From contig JAJTHJ010000115.1 in NCBI GenBank assembly GCA_021298875.1, positions 1 to 29,156 of the forward strand: DNA of 29,156 nucleotides, written 5' to 3'. Of this stretch, positions 17,143 to 25,052 are shown one piece after another; the stretch's first letter is position 1; every line of letters starts with the position of its first letter. The DNA comes from Burkholderiales bacterium (GTDB taxonomy: Bacteria; Pseudomonadota; Gammaproteobacteria; Burkholderiales; Burkholderiaceae_F). Both the position numbers and the translations under genes were made by a program. The notes beneath the pieces were generated by a model. The model was given only the letters and a program-made list of their open reading frames with translations, did not search any database and was not told the DNA's origin.

Positions 17143-17841
17143 CTACAGCGTCACCACGTAGCCGACCAGCGCCGCGCTGGTGCCGGCGAGGATCGCCGCG
17201 CGGATGCGGATCGTCGCGTCGTCGCGCGCGGGCGGCGCCACCGGCACGGGCCGGTCGCCGACGATCATCGGTCGCACCAGGTTGTCGCGCTTGAACACCG
17301 CGTAGGTGACGATCGCCAGCACGTGCAGCGTCACCAACGCGATGATGACGGTCTCGTTCCAGTGATGGATGCGGGTAGCCCAGGACACCCAGGCGCCGGA
17401 GACGAGCTTGGCCAGCGGCCCTTCGGTGGCGATATCGTCGCTGGCAAAAAGGCCGGTGGACGCCTGCGTCAGCAGTACAAACAACAGCGCCAGCACCGAC
17501 CAGCCGCCGGCCGGGTTATGGCCCGCCCCGTGCGGCGCCGCGCCGCGCAGGTAGGCCCACACCGCGCGCGGGCCGCGCACGAAGCTGGCAAAGCGCGCGT
17601 GGCGGTCGCCGGCCAGCCCCCAGAGGATGCGGAACAGCACGAGCGCCAGCACCGTGTAGCCGAAGCGCATGTGCCAGACCATCGCATTGCCGCCGATTTT
17701 GGCGCTGGTGAACGCCCCGACCACGCAGACGAGCAGCGACCAGTGGAACAGGCGCGTGGGCAGGTCCCAGACGCGGTGGCTCGCGTGCTCCGTGATCCGC
17801 GATCCGTGATCCGTAGAGTGCGGCGGGGCTTCGCTTTTCAC
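17143..17841 (-). CDS. Cytochrome b561-type membrane protein (Ni/Fe-hydrogenase cytochrome b-like)
   Basis: This is an integral membrane b-type cytochrome with likely two haems, of the cytochrome b561/HupC group that passes electrons between c-type cytochromes and quinones. The haem-binding pattern is present: DLPTRLFHWSLL in helix 1, WHMRFGY before helix 2 (GYTVLALVLFRILWGLAG), RIHHWNE, and the helix TVIIALVTLHVLAIVTYAVF. A further hydrophobic C-terminal segment (AAILAGTSAALVGYVV) is an addition. The start is unclear. GTG codons at 17862 and 17841 are both in frame, but about 20 N-terminal residues (STDHGSRITEHASHR) are translated from the GATCAC repeat and are not native; homology begins at VWDLPTRLFHW. 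It follows secF by 38 bp on the same strand, through the repeat. Confidence 0.82.
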   Translation of the reverse strand: MKSEAPPHSTDHGSRITEHASHRVWDLPTRLFHWSLLVCVVGAFTSAKIGGNAMVWHMRFGYTVLALVLFRILWGLAGDRHARFASFVRGPRAVWAYLRGAAPHGAGHNPAGGWSVLALLFVLLTQASTGLFASDDIATEGPLAKLVSGAWVSWATRIHHWNETVIIALVTLHVLAIVTYAVFKRDNLVRPMIVGDRPVPVAPPARDDATIRIRAAILAGTSAALVGYVVTL

Positions 17842-17871
17842 GGTCAACGGATCACAGATCACAGATCACGG
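17790..17871. repeat. GATCAC-type repeat forming a 24-bp inverted pair
   Basis: The arm at 17790-17813 (CCGTGATCCGCGATCCGTGA...) and the arm at 17848-17871 (CGGATCACAGATCACAGATC...) are near-perfect inverted copies of each other, separated by about 34 bp. Their unit, GATCACN, is the same as in the array at 14381-14435. The pair covers the gap after secF and the first codons of the cytochrome b561 gene, so both possible GTG starts of that gene lie within or between the arms. Confidence 0.75.
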
Positions 17872-17879
17872 CCAACGCG

Positions 17880-18812
17880 TCACGGCACGACTTGCTGCTC
17901 TTCCTTCTTGACCGGCTTGATCAGGTCTTCGCGCTTCACGCCGAGGTACATCGCGATCGCTGCCGCGACGAAGACCGACGAGTAGATGCCGAAGAGAATG
18001 CCGATCGTCAGCGCCAGCGCAAAGTAGTGCAGCGCCGGGCCGCCAAAGAAGAGCATCGCCAGCGTCATGCACAGCGTGGAGCCGTGGGTAATGATGGTGC
18101 GGCTGATGGTGGCGGTGATGGCGGAATCGATGACTTCCACCGTGCTCATCTTGCGATACTTCTTGAAGTGCTCGCGCACCCGGTCGAAGATGATCACCGA
18201 CTCGTTGACCGAGTAACCCAGCACCGCCAGCACCGCGGCCAGCACCGGCAGCGAGAACTCCCAGCCGAAGATCGCAAACATGCCGATCACCAGCACCACG
18301 TCGTGTAGATTGGCGACGATGGCGGCGACCGAGAATTTCCACTCAAAGCGGAAGGCGAGGTAGATCATGATGCCGATCACCACCACCACCAGCGCCACCG
18401 CCCCGTCGTGGGCCAGTTCTTCGCCGACCGCGGGGCCGACCACCTCGACCCGCCGCAGCTCGGCCGACGCATCCTGCGCCTTCAACGTGGCCATCACCCG
18501 CTCGGCCTGCTGGCCGGACTCGAAGCCCTCCGCCGTCGGCAGCCGGATCAGCACGTCGCGTGAGGTGCCGAAGTTCTGCACCTGGAACTCGCCCCAGCCC
18601 TTGGCCTCGATGGCGCCGCGGATCTTCTCCAGGTCGGCCGGCTGCGCGTAGCTCACCTCCATCACCGTGCCGCCGGTGAACTCGACCGACAGATTCAGCC
18701 CGCGGAAGGCGAGAAAGGCGACCGCCACCAGGAACGAGATCACCGAGATCGCGTTCAGGATCAGCGAATACCGCATGAACGGAATCGTGCGGCGGATGCG
18801 GAAAAATTCCAT
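17880..18812 (-). CDS. secF: Protein translocase subunit SecF
   Basis: SecF forms a membrane complex with SecD that uses the proton motive force to pull proteins out of the SecYEG channel. The protein has 310 residues with six membrane helices. The hallmark VEFTGGTVMEV follows the first helix in the periplasmic domain. The RND-type helices carry GPAVGEELAHDGAVALVVVVIGIMIYL and the conserved block GYSVNESVIIFDRVREHFKK, plus ISRTIITHGSTLCMTLAMLFFGG. The C-terminus is short and Lys-rich (KKEEQQ), facing the cytoplasm. The start ATG at 18810-18812 has GAGGAG just upstream. The 149-bp gap from secD is filled with REP-like hairpins, which is unusual for this tight operon. Confidence 0.96.
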   Translation of the reverse strand: MEFFRIRRTIPFMRYSLILNAISVISFLVAVAFLAFRGLNLSVEFTGGTVMEVSYAQPADLEKIRGAIEAKGWGEFQVQNFGTSRDVLIRLPTAEGFESGQQAERVMATLKAQDASAELRRVEVVGPAVGEELAHDGAVALVVVVIGIMIYLAFRFEWKFSVAAIVANLHDVVLVIGMFAIFGWEFSLPVLAAVLAVLGYSVNESVIIFDRVREHFKKYRKMSTVEVIDSAITATISRTIITHGSTLCMTLAMLFFGGPALHYFALALTIGILFGIYSSVFVAAAIAMYLGVKREDLIKPVKKEEQQVVP

Positions 18813-18847
18813 GGCTCCTCACATTGCGCGCGCTTCGCGGCGCGCGC

Positions 18848-18951
18848 CCGACCTTTTCCCCTCCTCCGCCTGCGGGGGAGGGGGAAGGGGTCGGGGGACG
18901 AACACGGCAGATCGCCGCCCCCACCCTGACCCTCCCGCGCCAGCAGGAGGG
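18848..18951. repeat. REP-like hairpins between secD and secF
   Basis: Hairpin A (18848-18894) has near-complementary arms CCGACCTTTTCCCCTCCTCC and GGGGGAGGGGGAAGGGGTCGG around CGCCTGCG. Hairpin B (18930-18951) has arms CCCTCC and GGAGGG. Both belong to the C-rich element whose translation gives PSPSPAGGGGEKV in many proteobacteria. A GC-alternating palindrome (GCGCGCGCTTCGCGGCGCGCGC) lies just before, near the secF ribosome site. The elements could attenuate or process the secD-secF transcript. Confidence 0.7.
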
Positions 18952-18961
18952 AACTCAAACC

Positions 18962-20851
18962 CTACTTGACCGGCACCGACGCCTTGTCCGTGCCCGGGCG
19001 CCAGACCTGCCCGATCGAAATCTTGGTCAACCGGTGGCGGTAGCCGTACACGAGATTGACCAGCGCGCGCGACACGAACACTGCGCTGAAGATCGAGGTC
19101 AAGATGCCCAGGCAATGCACCACGGCAAAGCCCCGCACCGGCCCGCTGCCGAAGAGCAGCAGCGCCACACCGGCGATCAGCGTCGTGACGTTGGAGTCGA
19201 GAATCGTCGCAAAGGCCTTGTCGTAGCCCTCGGAGATCGCCTGCTGCGGGCTGCGGCCATTGCGCAGTTCTTCGCGCACGCGTTCGTTGATCAGCACGTT
19301 GGCATCGATCGCCATGCCGAGGGTCAGCGCGATGGCCGCAATGCCGGGCAGCGTCAGTGTGGCCTGCAGCAGCGACAGCAGTCCGATCAGCAGCATCACG
19401 TTGGCCGACAGCGCCACGACTGAGATCAGCCCGAAGACGCCGTAGTACAGGATCATGAACACGGCGATCGCCAGGAAGCCGTACAGCGTGGAGTTGAAGC
19501 CGCGCTCGATGTTGTCGGCACCGAGCGACGGGCCGATGGTGCGCTCTTCGATGATCTCCATCGGCGCGGCAAGCGAGCCCGCTCGCAGCAGCAGCGCTGT
19601 GTCGCTCGCCTCCTGCGTGGTCATCTGGCCGGTGATCTGGAAGCGGGCGCCGAGTTCGGAGCGGATCACCGGTGCGGTCACCACCTCGCCCTTGCCCTTC
19701 TCGAAGAGCAGGATCGCCATGCGCTTGCCCACGTTCTCGCGCGACACGTCGCGGATGATCCGCGCGCCCTTGGCGTCCACGGTCAGGTGCACCGCCGGCT
19801 CCTGCGTCTGGGAGTCGAAGCCGGCCTGCGCGTCGGTCAGGTTGTCGCCGGTGACGATCACCTGCCGCTTGACCAGCAGCGGCTGCCCGTTGCGGTCGAG
19901 GAAGCGCTCGGTGCCGAACGGCACCGCACCGGCGCCGAGCGCGGCCAGCGCCTCGGCGCTGTCTTCGACCATGCGCATCTCCAGCGTTGCGGTACGGCCG
20001 AGCAGTTCCTTGGCCTTGGCCGTGTCCTGCACGCCCGGCAGTTGCACGACGATGCGGTTGGCACCCTGCTGCTGGATGGTCGGCTCGGCCACACCGAGCT
20101 CGTTGACGCGGTTGTGCAGCGTGCCGATGTTCTGCTTCAGCGCGTACTCCTGCACCTGCTGCACCGCCGAAGGCGCCAGCGTGGCAATCAGCAGCAGATC
20201 GCTGCCGGCGCCGTCCTCGCGCAGTTGCAGCTCGCGGTTGGCGTCGCGGATCGCACCGCTGGCGCGTTCGCGCGTCTCGGCGTCGCGAAAGCGGATCTCG
20301 ATCTGCGCGCCGTTGCGGGTGATGCCACCGTGGCGGACATTCTTCTCGCGCAGCAGTGTGCGCAGGTCGCCGGCGACGGATTCGACGCGCTTTTCGATTG
20401 CGGCCTTCATGTCCACTTCCAGCAGGAAGTAGACGCCGCCGCGCAGGTCGAGGCCGAGGTACATTGGCAGCGCGCGCAAATTGGCCATCCAGCGCGGCGT
20501 GTTGGACACCAGGTTCAAGGCCACCACGTAGGTTGGGTCGGCCGGGTCGGGGTTGAGCGCGCGCTGCAGCGCGTCCTTGGCCTTGATCTGCGTGTCGGTG
20601 TCGGCAAAGCGCGCCCGCACCGTGGCGTTCAAGCCGAGCTGCTCGAAGAACACGCCTTGGGCTGCGATGTTCTCGGCCTTCAGAACGTCCTGCACGCGAG
20701 CCAGCGTGCCGGGGTCGATCTTGACCGTCGCCTTCTGCGACGACACCTGCACCGCCGGCGACTCGCCGAAAAAATTCGGCGCCGTGTACAGCGCGCCGAA
20801 AAAGAGCGCGACCGCGATGACCAGGTACTTCCAGAGGGCGTAGCGATTCAT
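18962..20851 (-). CDS. secD: Protein translocase subunit SecD
   Basis: SecD is the large partner of SecF in the Sec-translocon auxiliary complex. At 629 residues it matches the E. coli-type length. The N-terminal helix (MNRYALWKYLVIAVALFFGALYTAPN) is followed by the long periplasmic region with the signature PMYLGLDLRGGVYFLLEVD and the P1 head-domain block GVAEPTIQQQGANRIVVQLPG. The C-terminal five-helix RND part contains GPSLGADNIERGFNS, ALTLGMAIDANVLINERVREEL and the LFGSGPVRGFAVVHCLGILTS block, including the conserved Asp of the proton path. The ATG is at 20849-20851, 7 bp after the yajC stop, so yajC and secD are clearly one operon. Confidence 0.97.
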   Translation of the reverse strand: MNRYALWKYLVIAVALFFGALYTAPNFFGESPAVQVSSQKATVKIDPGTLARVQDVLKAENIAAQGVFFEQLGLNATVRARFADTDTQIKAKDALQRALNPDPADPTYVVALNLVSNTPRWMANLRALPMYLGLDLRGGVYFLLEVDMKAAIEKRVESVAGDLRTLLREKNVRHGGITRNGAQIEIRFRDAETRERASGAIRDANRELQLREDGAGSDLLLIATLAPSAVQQVQEYALKQNIGTLHNRVNELGVAEPTIQQQGANRIVVQLPGVQDTAKAKELLGRTATLEMRMVEDSAEALAALGAGAVPFGTERFLDRNGQPLLVKRQVIVTGDNLTDAQAGFDSQTQEPAVHLTVDAKGARIIRDVSRENVGKRMAILLFEKGKGEVVTAPVIRSELGARFQITGQMTTQEASDTALLLRAGSLAAPMEIIEERTIGPSLGADNIERGFNSTLYGFLAIAVFMILYYGVFGLISVVALSANVMLLIGLLSLLQATLTLPGIAAIALTLGMAIDANVLINERVREELRNGRSPQQAISEGYDKAFATILDSNVTTLIAGVALLLFGSGPVRGFAVVHCLGILTSIFSAVFVSRALVNLVYGYRHRLTKISIGQVWRPGTDKASVPVK

Positions 20852-20858
20852 TGCGTGC

Positions 20859-21200
20859 TCAGATCGACTTCATCGTCCCCTTGGGCAGCAGCGTCTGAAC
20901 GGCGGCGCGCTGCATGGAGATTTCCACCGGCTTGTTGTCCACGCTCGCCACATGCAGCGTCATGTACTGGTCGGTGAGGTCGGTGATCTTGCCGACGATG
21001 CCGCCGGCGGTCAGCACTTCGTCGCCTTTGTTGAGGCTTTCGACCAGCGCCTTTTGCTCTTTCTGGCGCTTGACCTGCGGGCGGATCAGCAGGAAGTAAA
21101 AGACCACGAACAGCACGACCATCATCAGGATCGGCATGAAGCTCTGCTCGGGGGCGGCGGCCGGCGCGGCCTGCGCGTAGGCGTTGGAAATGAAGAACAT
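20859..21200 (-). CDS. yajC: Preprotein translocase auxiliary subunit YajC
   Basis: YajC is a small single-span inner-membrane protein that associates with SecDF and AcrB-type pumps. The 113-residue product begins MFFISNAYAQAAPAAAPEQS and has one membrane helix, FMPILMMVVLFVVFYFLLIRPQ, whose end PQVKRQKEQ is the family hallmark. The cytoplasmic domain has the block LNKGDEVLTAGGIVGKITDL. The start at 21198-21200 is chosen because GAGGA stands upstream and because the frame above it is a shadow of the tgt leader. The order yajC-secD-secF is the standard one. The 130-bp gap from tgt may carry its own promoter. Confidence 0.95.
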   Translation of the reverse strand: MFFISNAYAQAAPAAAPEQSFMPILMMVVLFVVFYFLLIRPQVKRQKEQKALVESLNKGDEVLTAGGIVGKITDLTDQYMTLHVASVDNKPVEISMQRAAVQTLLPKGTMKSI

Positions 21201-21330
21201 CGGGAGCGTCCTCGGAGCGGCTGAAGTGCCGCAGATGGTGTTGACCGCGCGGTTCCTCAAGGGCCGGAACCGTAGCTTTTGGAGGCGGCGGATTATAGCC
21301 AGCGAGGGCGTGCACAACGCGGGGGCAGGG

Positions 21331-22464
21331 TTAATCCGGCCCGCGTGCCCGCTCCTCGCGTACCTGCTGCGCAAAGCGGGCAAAGCCGCCGGCTTCGATC
21401 GCCGCCCGCGCCTGCCGCATCAGGTCGAGGTAATAGTGCAGGTTATGGATCGTGTTCAGCCGCGCGCTGACGATCTCGTTGACGCGCTGCAAGTGATGTA
21501 GGTAGCCGCGGGTGAAGTCGCGGCAGGTGACGCAGGCGCAGGTGGCGTCCAGCGGCCGCGTGTCGTCCTTATAGCGGGCATTGCGGATCTTTACGTCGCC
21601 AAAGCGCGTGAAGAGCCAGCCATTGCGCGCGTTGCGGGTGGGCAGCACGCAGTCGAACATGTCGATGCCGGCGGCAATGCCGTCCAACAGGTCTTCCGGC
21701 GTGCCCACGCCCATCAGGTAGCGCGGCTTGTCCGCCGGCAGCCGCGGCGCGGTGTGCGCCAGCACGCGCTGCATCTCGGCCTTGGGTTCGCCCACCGACA
21801 GCCCGCCGATCGCGTAGCCGGCAAAGCCGATGTCGGTGAGGCCCGCGGCCGACTCGTCGCGCAGGTCTTCGTACATCCCGCCCTGCACGATGCCGAAGAG
21901 CGCGTTGCGGTTGCCCAGGCGGTCGAACTCCGCGCGCGAGCGCCGCGCCCAACGAAGCGACAGCCGCATCGAGTCGGCCGCCTCGCGGTGCGTCGCCGGC
22001 CGGCCGTCGATCTCGTACGGCGTGCACTCGTCGAAGATCATCGCGATGTCGGAGTCGAGCACGGTCTGGATGCGCATCGACTCCTCCGGTGTCAGCAGCA
22101 ACCGGTCGCCGTTGACGGGAGAGGCGAAGCGCACGCCTTCTTCACTGAGCTTGCGCAGCGCGCCGAGAGAAAACACCTGAAAGCCGCCCGAGTCGGTGAG
22201 GATCGGCCGCGTCCAGCCCATGAAGCGGTGCAGCCCGGCGTGCTTGCCGATGACGTCCAACCCCGGCCGCAACCATAGGTGGAAGGTGTTGCCGAGCACG
22301 ATCTGCGCACCGAGCGCTTCCAACTCCGCCGGCAGCATCGCCTTGACCGTGCCATAGGTGCCCACCGGCATGAAGATCGGCGTCTCCACCGTACCATGCG
22401 CCAGATGCAGCCGGCCGCGCCGCGCGGCGCCGTCGGTGGCGAGACGCTCGAAGCTCATGCTCAT
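21331..22464 (-). CDS. tgt: tRNA-guanine transglycosylase Tgt
   Basis: Tgt exchanges guanine-34 for preQ1 in tRNA-Asp, -Asn, -His and -Tyr, on the path to queuosine. The 377-residue protein has the nucleophile motif TDSGGFQVF (Asp 91, which corresponds to Asp 89 of the classical enzyme), the substrate block GNTFHLWLRPG, and GIVQGGMYEDLR. The second catalytic Asp is in FDCVLPTRNARNG. The zinc site is CACVTC followed by YLHHL. The start MSMSFERL (ATG 22462-22464) overlaps the queA stop as ATGA, the normal tight coupling of these genes. A second ATG two codons later is possible. No defects are visible. Confidence 0.97.
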   Translation of the reverse strand: MSMSFERLATDGAARRGRLHLAHGTVETPIFMPVGTYGTVKAMLPAELEALGAQIVLGNTFHLWLRPGLDVIGKHAGLHRFMGWTRPILTDSGGFQVFSLGALRKLSEEGVRFASPVNGDRLLLTPEESMRIQTVLDSDIAMIFDECTPYEIDGRPATHREAADSMRLSLRWARRSRAEFDRLGNRNALFGIVQGGMYEDLRDESAAGLTDIGFAGYAIGGLSVGEPKAEMQRVLAHTAPRLPADKPRYLMGVGTPEDLLDGIAAGIDMFDCVLPTRNARNGWLFTRFGDVKIRNARYKDDTRPLDATCACVTCRDFTRGYLHHLQRVNEIVSARLNTIHNLHYYLDLMRQARAAIEAGGFARFAQQVREERARGPD

Positions 22465-23516
22465 GGCGCGCGCTCCAGCAGCATTGCGTCGCCGTAGCTG
22501 AAGAAGCGGTAACGCTGCGCCACCGCGTGCGCGTAGGCGCTGCGGATGCGCTCGATGCCGGCAAAGGCGGAGGCCAGCATCAGCAACGTAGAGCGCGGCA
22601 GGTGGAAGTTGGTGATTAAGCGGTCGACCGCACGGAAGCGATAGCCCGGCGTGATGAAGAGCGCCGTGTCTCGGCTGCCAGCGGCGACGCTGCCGTCCTC
22701 GCGCGCGGCGGACTCCAGCGCACGCAGGCTGGTGGTGCCCACCGCGACGACGCGACCGCCGCCCGCGCGCGTGGCGGCGACGGCGTCGGCGGTCGCGGGC
22801 GGAAGCTCGTACCACTCGCTGTGCATCGTGTGGTCGCGGATGCGCTCGACCCGCACCGGCTGAAAGGTGCCGGCGCCGACGTGCAGCGTCAGCGCGGCAG
22901 TGCGCACGCCGCGTTCGCGCAGCCGTGCCAGCAGTGTCTCCGTGAAATGCAGCCCGGCGGTGGGGGCCGCCACCGCACCGGGCTTGGCGGCGTAGACGGT
23001 CTGGTAGCGCTCGGCGTCCAGTGCGGTATCCGCATGCGCGATGTACGGCGGCAGTGGCACGTTGCCGTGCGCATCGAGCGTGGCGAGTACCTCGCGCTCG
23101 AACTCCAGCTCGAAGAAGTCGTCCTGCCGGCCGCGCACGGTGGCCGTAGCATGCGCGCCATCCTCGCCGAAGACAAACACCTGCCCGACTCGTGGCGTGT
23201 GGCTGGTGCGCACCAGCGCCAGCGCGCGCGTGGGCGCGACGATGCGCTCGACCAGCACTTCGACGCGCCCGCCGGAGGGCTTGCGCCCCAGCAGCCGCGC
23301 GCGGATCACCCGCGTGTCGTTGAACACCAGCACGTCGCCGGGGGTGAGCAGCCGCTCGATATCGGTGAAGACCAGGTCGCTCAGCCGATCCGGCGCGACG
23401 TGCAGCAGCCGGCTCGCCGACCGCGCGGGCAGCGGCTGCTGCGCGATCAGTTCCGGCGGGAGGCTGTAGTCGAAGTCGGAGAGGGTGAGATCGGCGTCCA
23501 CGGCTGTACCGGCCAT
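22461..23516 (-). CDS. queA: S-adenosylmethionine:tRNA ribosyltransferase-isomerase QueA
   Basis: QueA transfers the ribosyl part of S-adenosylmethionine to preQ1 in tRNA to make epoxyqueuosine, the step after Tgt. The 351-residue protein has the family blocks FDYSLPPELIAQQPLPARSASRLL, VFNDTRVIRARLLGRK, GAVAAPTAGLHFTETLL, ALTLHVGAGTFQPVR, TTSLRALES and the C-terminal LITNFHLPRSTLLMLASAFAG. The ATG at 23514-23516 lies only 14 bases after the mature 3' end of a tRNA-Leu on the same strand and has no Shine-Dalgarno sequence. It is therefore probably expressed from the tRNA transcript or from a very short leader. The stop overlaps the tgt start. Confidence 0.97.
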   Translation of the reverse strand: MAGTAVDADLTLSDFDYSLPPELIAQQPLPARSASRLLHVAPDRLSDLVFTDIERLLTPGDVLVFNDTRVIRARLLGRKPSGGRVEVLVERIVAPTRALALVRTSHTPRVGQVFVFGEDGAHATATVRGRQDDFFELEFEREVLATLDAHGNVPLPPYIAHADTALDAERYQTVYAAKPGAVAAPTAGLHFTETLLARLRERGVRTAALTLHVGAGTFQPVRVERIRDHTMHSEWYELPPATADAVAATRAGGGRVVAVGTTSLRALESAAREDGSVAAGSRDTALFITPGYRFRAVDRLITNFHLPRSTLLMLASAFAGIERIRSAYAHAVAQRYRFFSYGDAMLLERAP

Positions 23517-23530
23517 GAATCGAAAAGAGG

Positions 23531-23617
23531 TGGTGCCGGGAGCGAGAATCGAACTCGCACGGTATTGCTACCGCGGGATTTTGAGTCCCGTGCGTCTACC
23601 AGTTCCGCCATCCCGGC
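23531..23617 (-). tRNA. tRNA-Leu (anticodon CAA)
   Basis: The minus strand folds into a class II tRNA. The acceptor stem is GCCGGGA with TCCCGGC, and the discriminator A and an encoded CCA (23531-23533) end it. The D-arm starts TGGCGGAACTGGTAGACGC. The anticodon stem is CGGGA with TCCCG, with loop CTCAAAA, giving anticodon CAA at 23581-23583. The long variable arm (CGGTAGCAATACCG) identifies Leu, and the T-arm is GCGAGTTCGATTCTCGC. The 5' flank (23618-23814) is non-coding and must hold its promoter; I could not pick it out with confidence. Confidence 0.97.
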
Positions 23618-23814
23618 ACGGGAACCGCCCGCGGAGCTGCTGCGCGCCCCGATGCTGCCCTTGCGGTGCTCGCCGTACAAATCCGTACGGCTGCGCGCCT
23701 CAGGCCAGCCTCGGGCCGCTCGCTACGCTCCGCGGGCGATTCGCGAAACGGACGCGATTATCGCCGAATGACAAATTCGTGTCGCGTCTGAGGTTTCGCC
23801 GACACATCCCGACG

Positions 23815-24072
23815 CTAACCGGGCAGGTCTTCGCCTCTCGAGCTTTCCGCCCTGTACCGAAAGAAGAGGGCGACACCCGCGACGATCATTGCCACGAAGA
23901 ATGCAACTGAAACAACAAACTGGATCAGCGACCAGCGTCCGAAATACTCTCGATCAGCGCCGGGAAACGAACCCAACCACGCGGTTTGAATGAACCACAT
24001 TGCGAAGTAGATTCCTGCAAGTCCGGAGCAGACGACTGCGGCCCAAAGTTTGCGTACAGACCAAGTCGTCAT
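23815..24072 (-). CDS. Small unknown membrane protein, 85 residues
   Basis: I do not recognise this protein. It has two predicted membrane segments, LWAAVVCSGLAGIYFAMWFI (residues 9-28) and IQFVVSVAFFVAMIVAGVALFF (about residues 50-71), joined by a Gly/Asp/Arg loop, with a charged tail (RYRAESSRGEDLPG). The amphipathic layout and lack of stops argue that it is real. However, no ribosome site precedes the ATG at 24070-24072, and the base composition is somewhat lower in GC than the surrounding genes, which could indicate a recent arrival. It stands between panC and the tRNA-Leu, on the same strand as both, with a 17-bp gap from panC. Length and form are compatible with an accessory membrane peptide, but no function can be stated. 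Confidence 0.5.
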   Translation of the reverse strand: MTTWSVRKLWAAVVCSGLAGIYFAMWFIQTAWLGSFPGADREYFGRWSLIQFVVSVAFFVAMIVAGVALFFRYRAESSRGEDLPG

Positions 24073-24089
24073 TGGAGGCTGCGGGGCGG

Positions 24090-24932
24090 TTAGATCTCAA
24101 GGTTGTCGATCAACCGCGTCGTCCCCAGCTTGGCCGCGGCCAGCACCACCAGCGGCAGGCGGGCGACGACTTCGTCGTGGGTCGGCGCCTTGAGGTCGCG
24201 CTGACGGCGAACGGACAGGTAATCGACCTTCCAGCCGGCGGCGGTGAGTTCGCGCTGCGCGTCGTGCTCGATGCGCGCCACGTCGGCCTCGCCGCGGTGC
24301 AGGCGCTCGCGCACCTGTTGCAGCAGGCGGTACAGGCGCGGCGCCTCGCGCCGCTCGGCCTCGCTCAAGTAGCGATTGCGCGAGGACAACGCCAGCCCGT
24401 CGGCGTCGCGCACCGTCTCGTGCGGCACGATCTCGGTCGGCAGCGCGAACTGCCGGCACATGTTGCGCACGATCATCAACTGCTGGTAGTCCTTCTTGCC
24501 AAAGACCGCCACCCGCGGCTGCACGCAGGAAAAAAGCTTCAGCACCACGGTGGTCACGCCGACGAAGAAGCCGGGCCGGAACTCGCCTTCCAGAATGTCG
24601 CCCAGGTCCTGCGGCGGCTGCACGCGGTAGTTCTGCGGCTCGGGATACAGCTCCTGCTCGTTGGGCGCGAACAGCACGTACACCTTGTTCTGCGCTTGCA
24701 GCTTGGCGATGTCGTCAGCCAATGTGCGCGGGTACTTGTCGAAGTCCTCGTTGGGGCCGAACTGCAAGCGGTTGACGAAGATCGACGCCACCACCGGGTC
24801 GCCGTGCTGATGCGCCATCGCCATCAACGCCAGATGGCCGTCGTGCAGGTTGCCCATCGTCGGCACGAAGGCGATGCGCAACTGCCCGCGCAACTGGTCG
24901 CGCAGTTCTTCGACGGTGTGGACGACTTTCAT
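24090..24932 (-). CDS. panC: Pantothenate synthetase PanC (pantoate--beta-alanine ligase)
   Basis: PanC joins pantoate and beta-alanine with ATP to make pantothenate (vitamin B5). The 280-residue product has the nucleotidyl-transferase motif PTMGNLHDGHLALM (with the HIGH-type His pair) near residue 24. Further on come VASIFVNRLQFGPNEDF, ALSSRNRYLSEAER, and the ATP-site stretch AVFGKKDYQQLMIVRNM. The stop is at 24090 and the ATG at 24932. In related bacteria panC follows panB directly, but here a toxin-antitoxin pair on the other strand lies between them, so panC must have its own promoter in the 120-bp gap (24933-25052), shared with the antitoxin gene. Confidence 0.96.
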   Translation of the reverse strand: MKVVHTVEELRDQLRGQLRIAFVPTMGNLHDGHLALMAMAHQHGDPVVASIFVNRLQFGPNEDFDKYPRTLADDIAKLQAQNKVYVLFAPNEQELYPEPQNYRVQPPQDLGDILEGEFRPGFFVGVTTVVLKLFSCVQPRVAVFGKKDYQQLMIVRNMCRQFALPTEIVPHETVRDADGLALSSRNRYLSEAERREAPRLYRLLQQVRERLHRGEADVARIEHDAQRELTAAGWKVDYLSVRRQRDLKAPTHDEVVARLPLVVLAAAKLGTTRLIDNLEI

Positions 24933-25015
24933 TGCGGCGGGGGCGGGGCGATGAGGACGGCGGATTGTATCGGTCGATCGGCGGCGGCCCGCCTTTGACG
25001 GCGCCGGCCGCTTTC

Positions 25016-25052
25016 GGCATCATGATGCCCGCCGACTTGCTGTCATGATGCC
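25016..25052 (+). promoter_or_regulatory. Palindromic operator candidate in front of the antitoxin gene
   Basis: A perfect 14-bp palindrome, GGCATCATGATGCC, lies at 25016-25029. The sequence TCATGATGCC is repeated at 25043-25052, directly against the antitoxin ATG. RHH-type antitoxins commonly repress their own operon by binding such palindromes, so this is the expected operator. The same region must also contain the panC promoter on the other strand. Binding is inferred, not shown. Confidence 0.55.

Noticed and set aside
23670..23700. GTAC-based inverted repeat (CCGTAC, GTACGG) upstream of the tRNA-Leu
   Set aside because: The stem is only 6 bp with no promoter or terminator features around it. 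I could not support a function.
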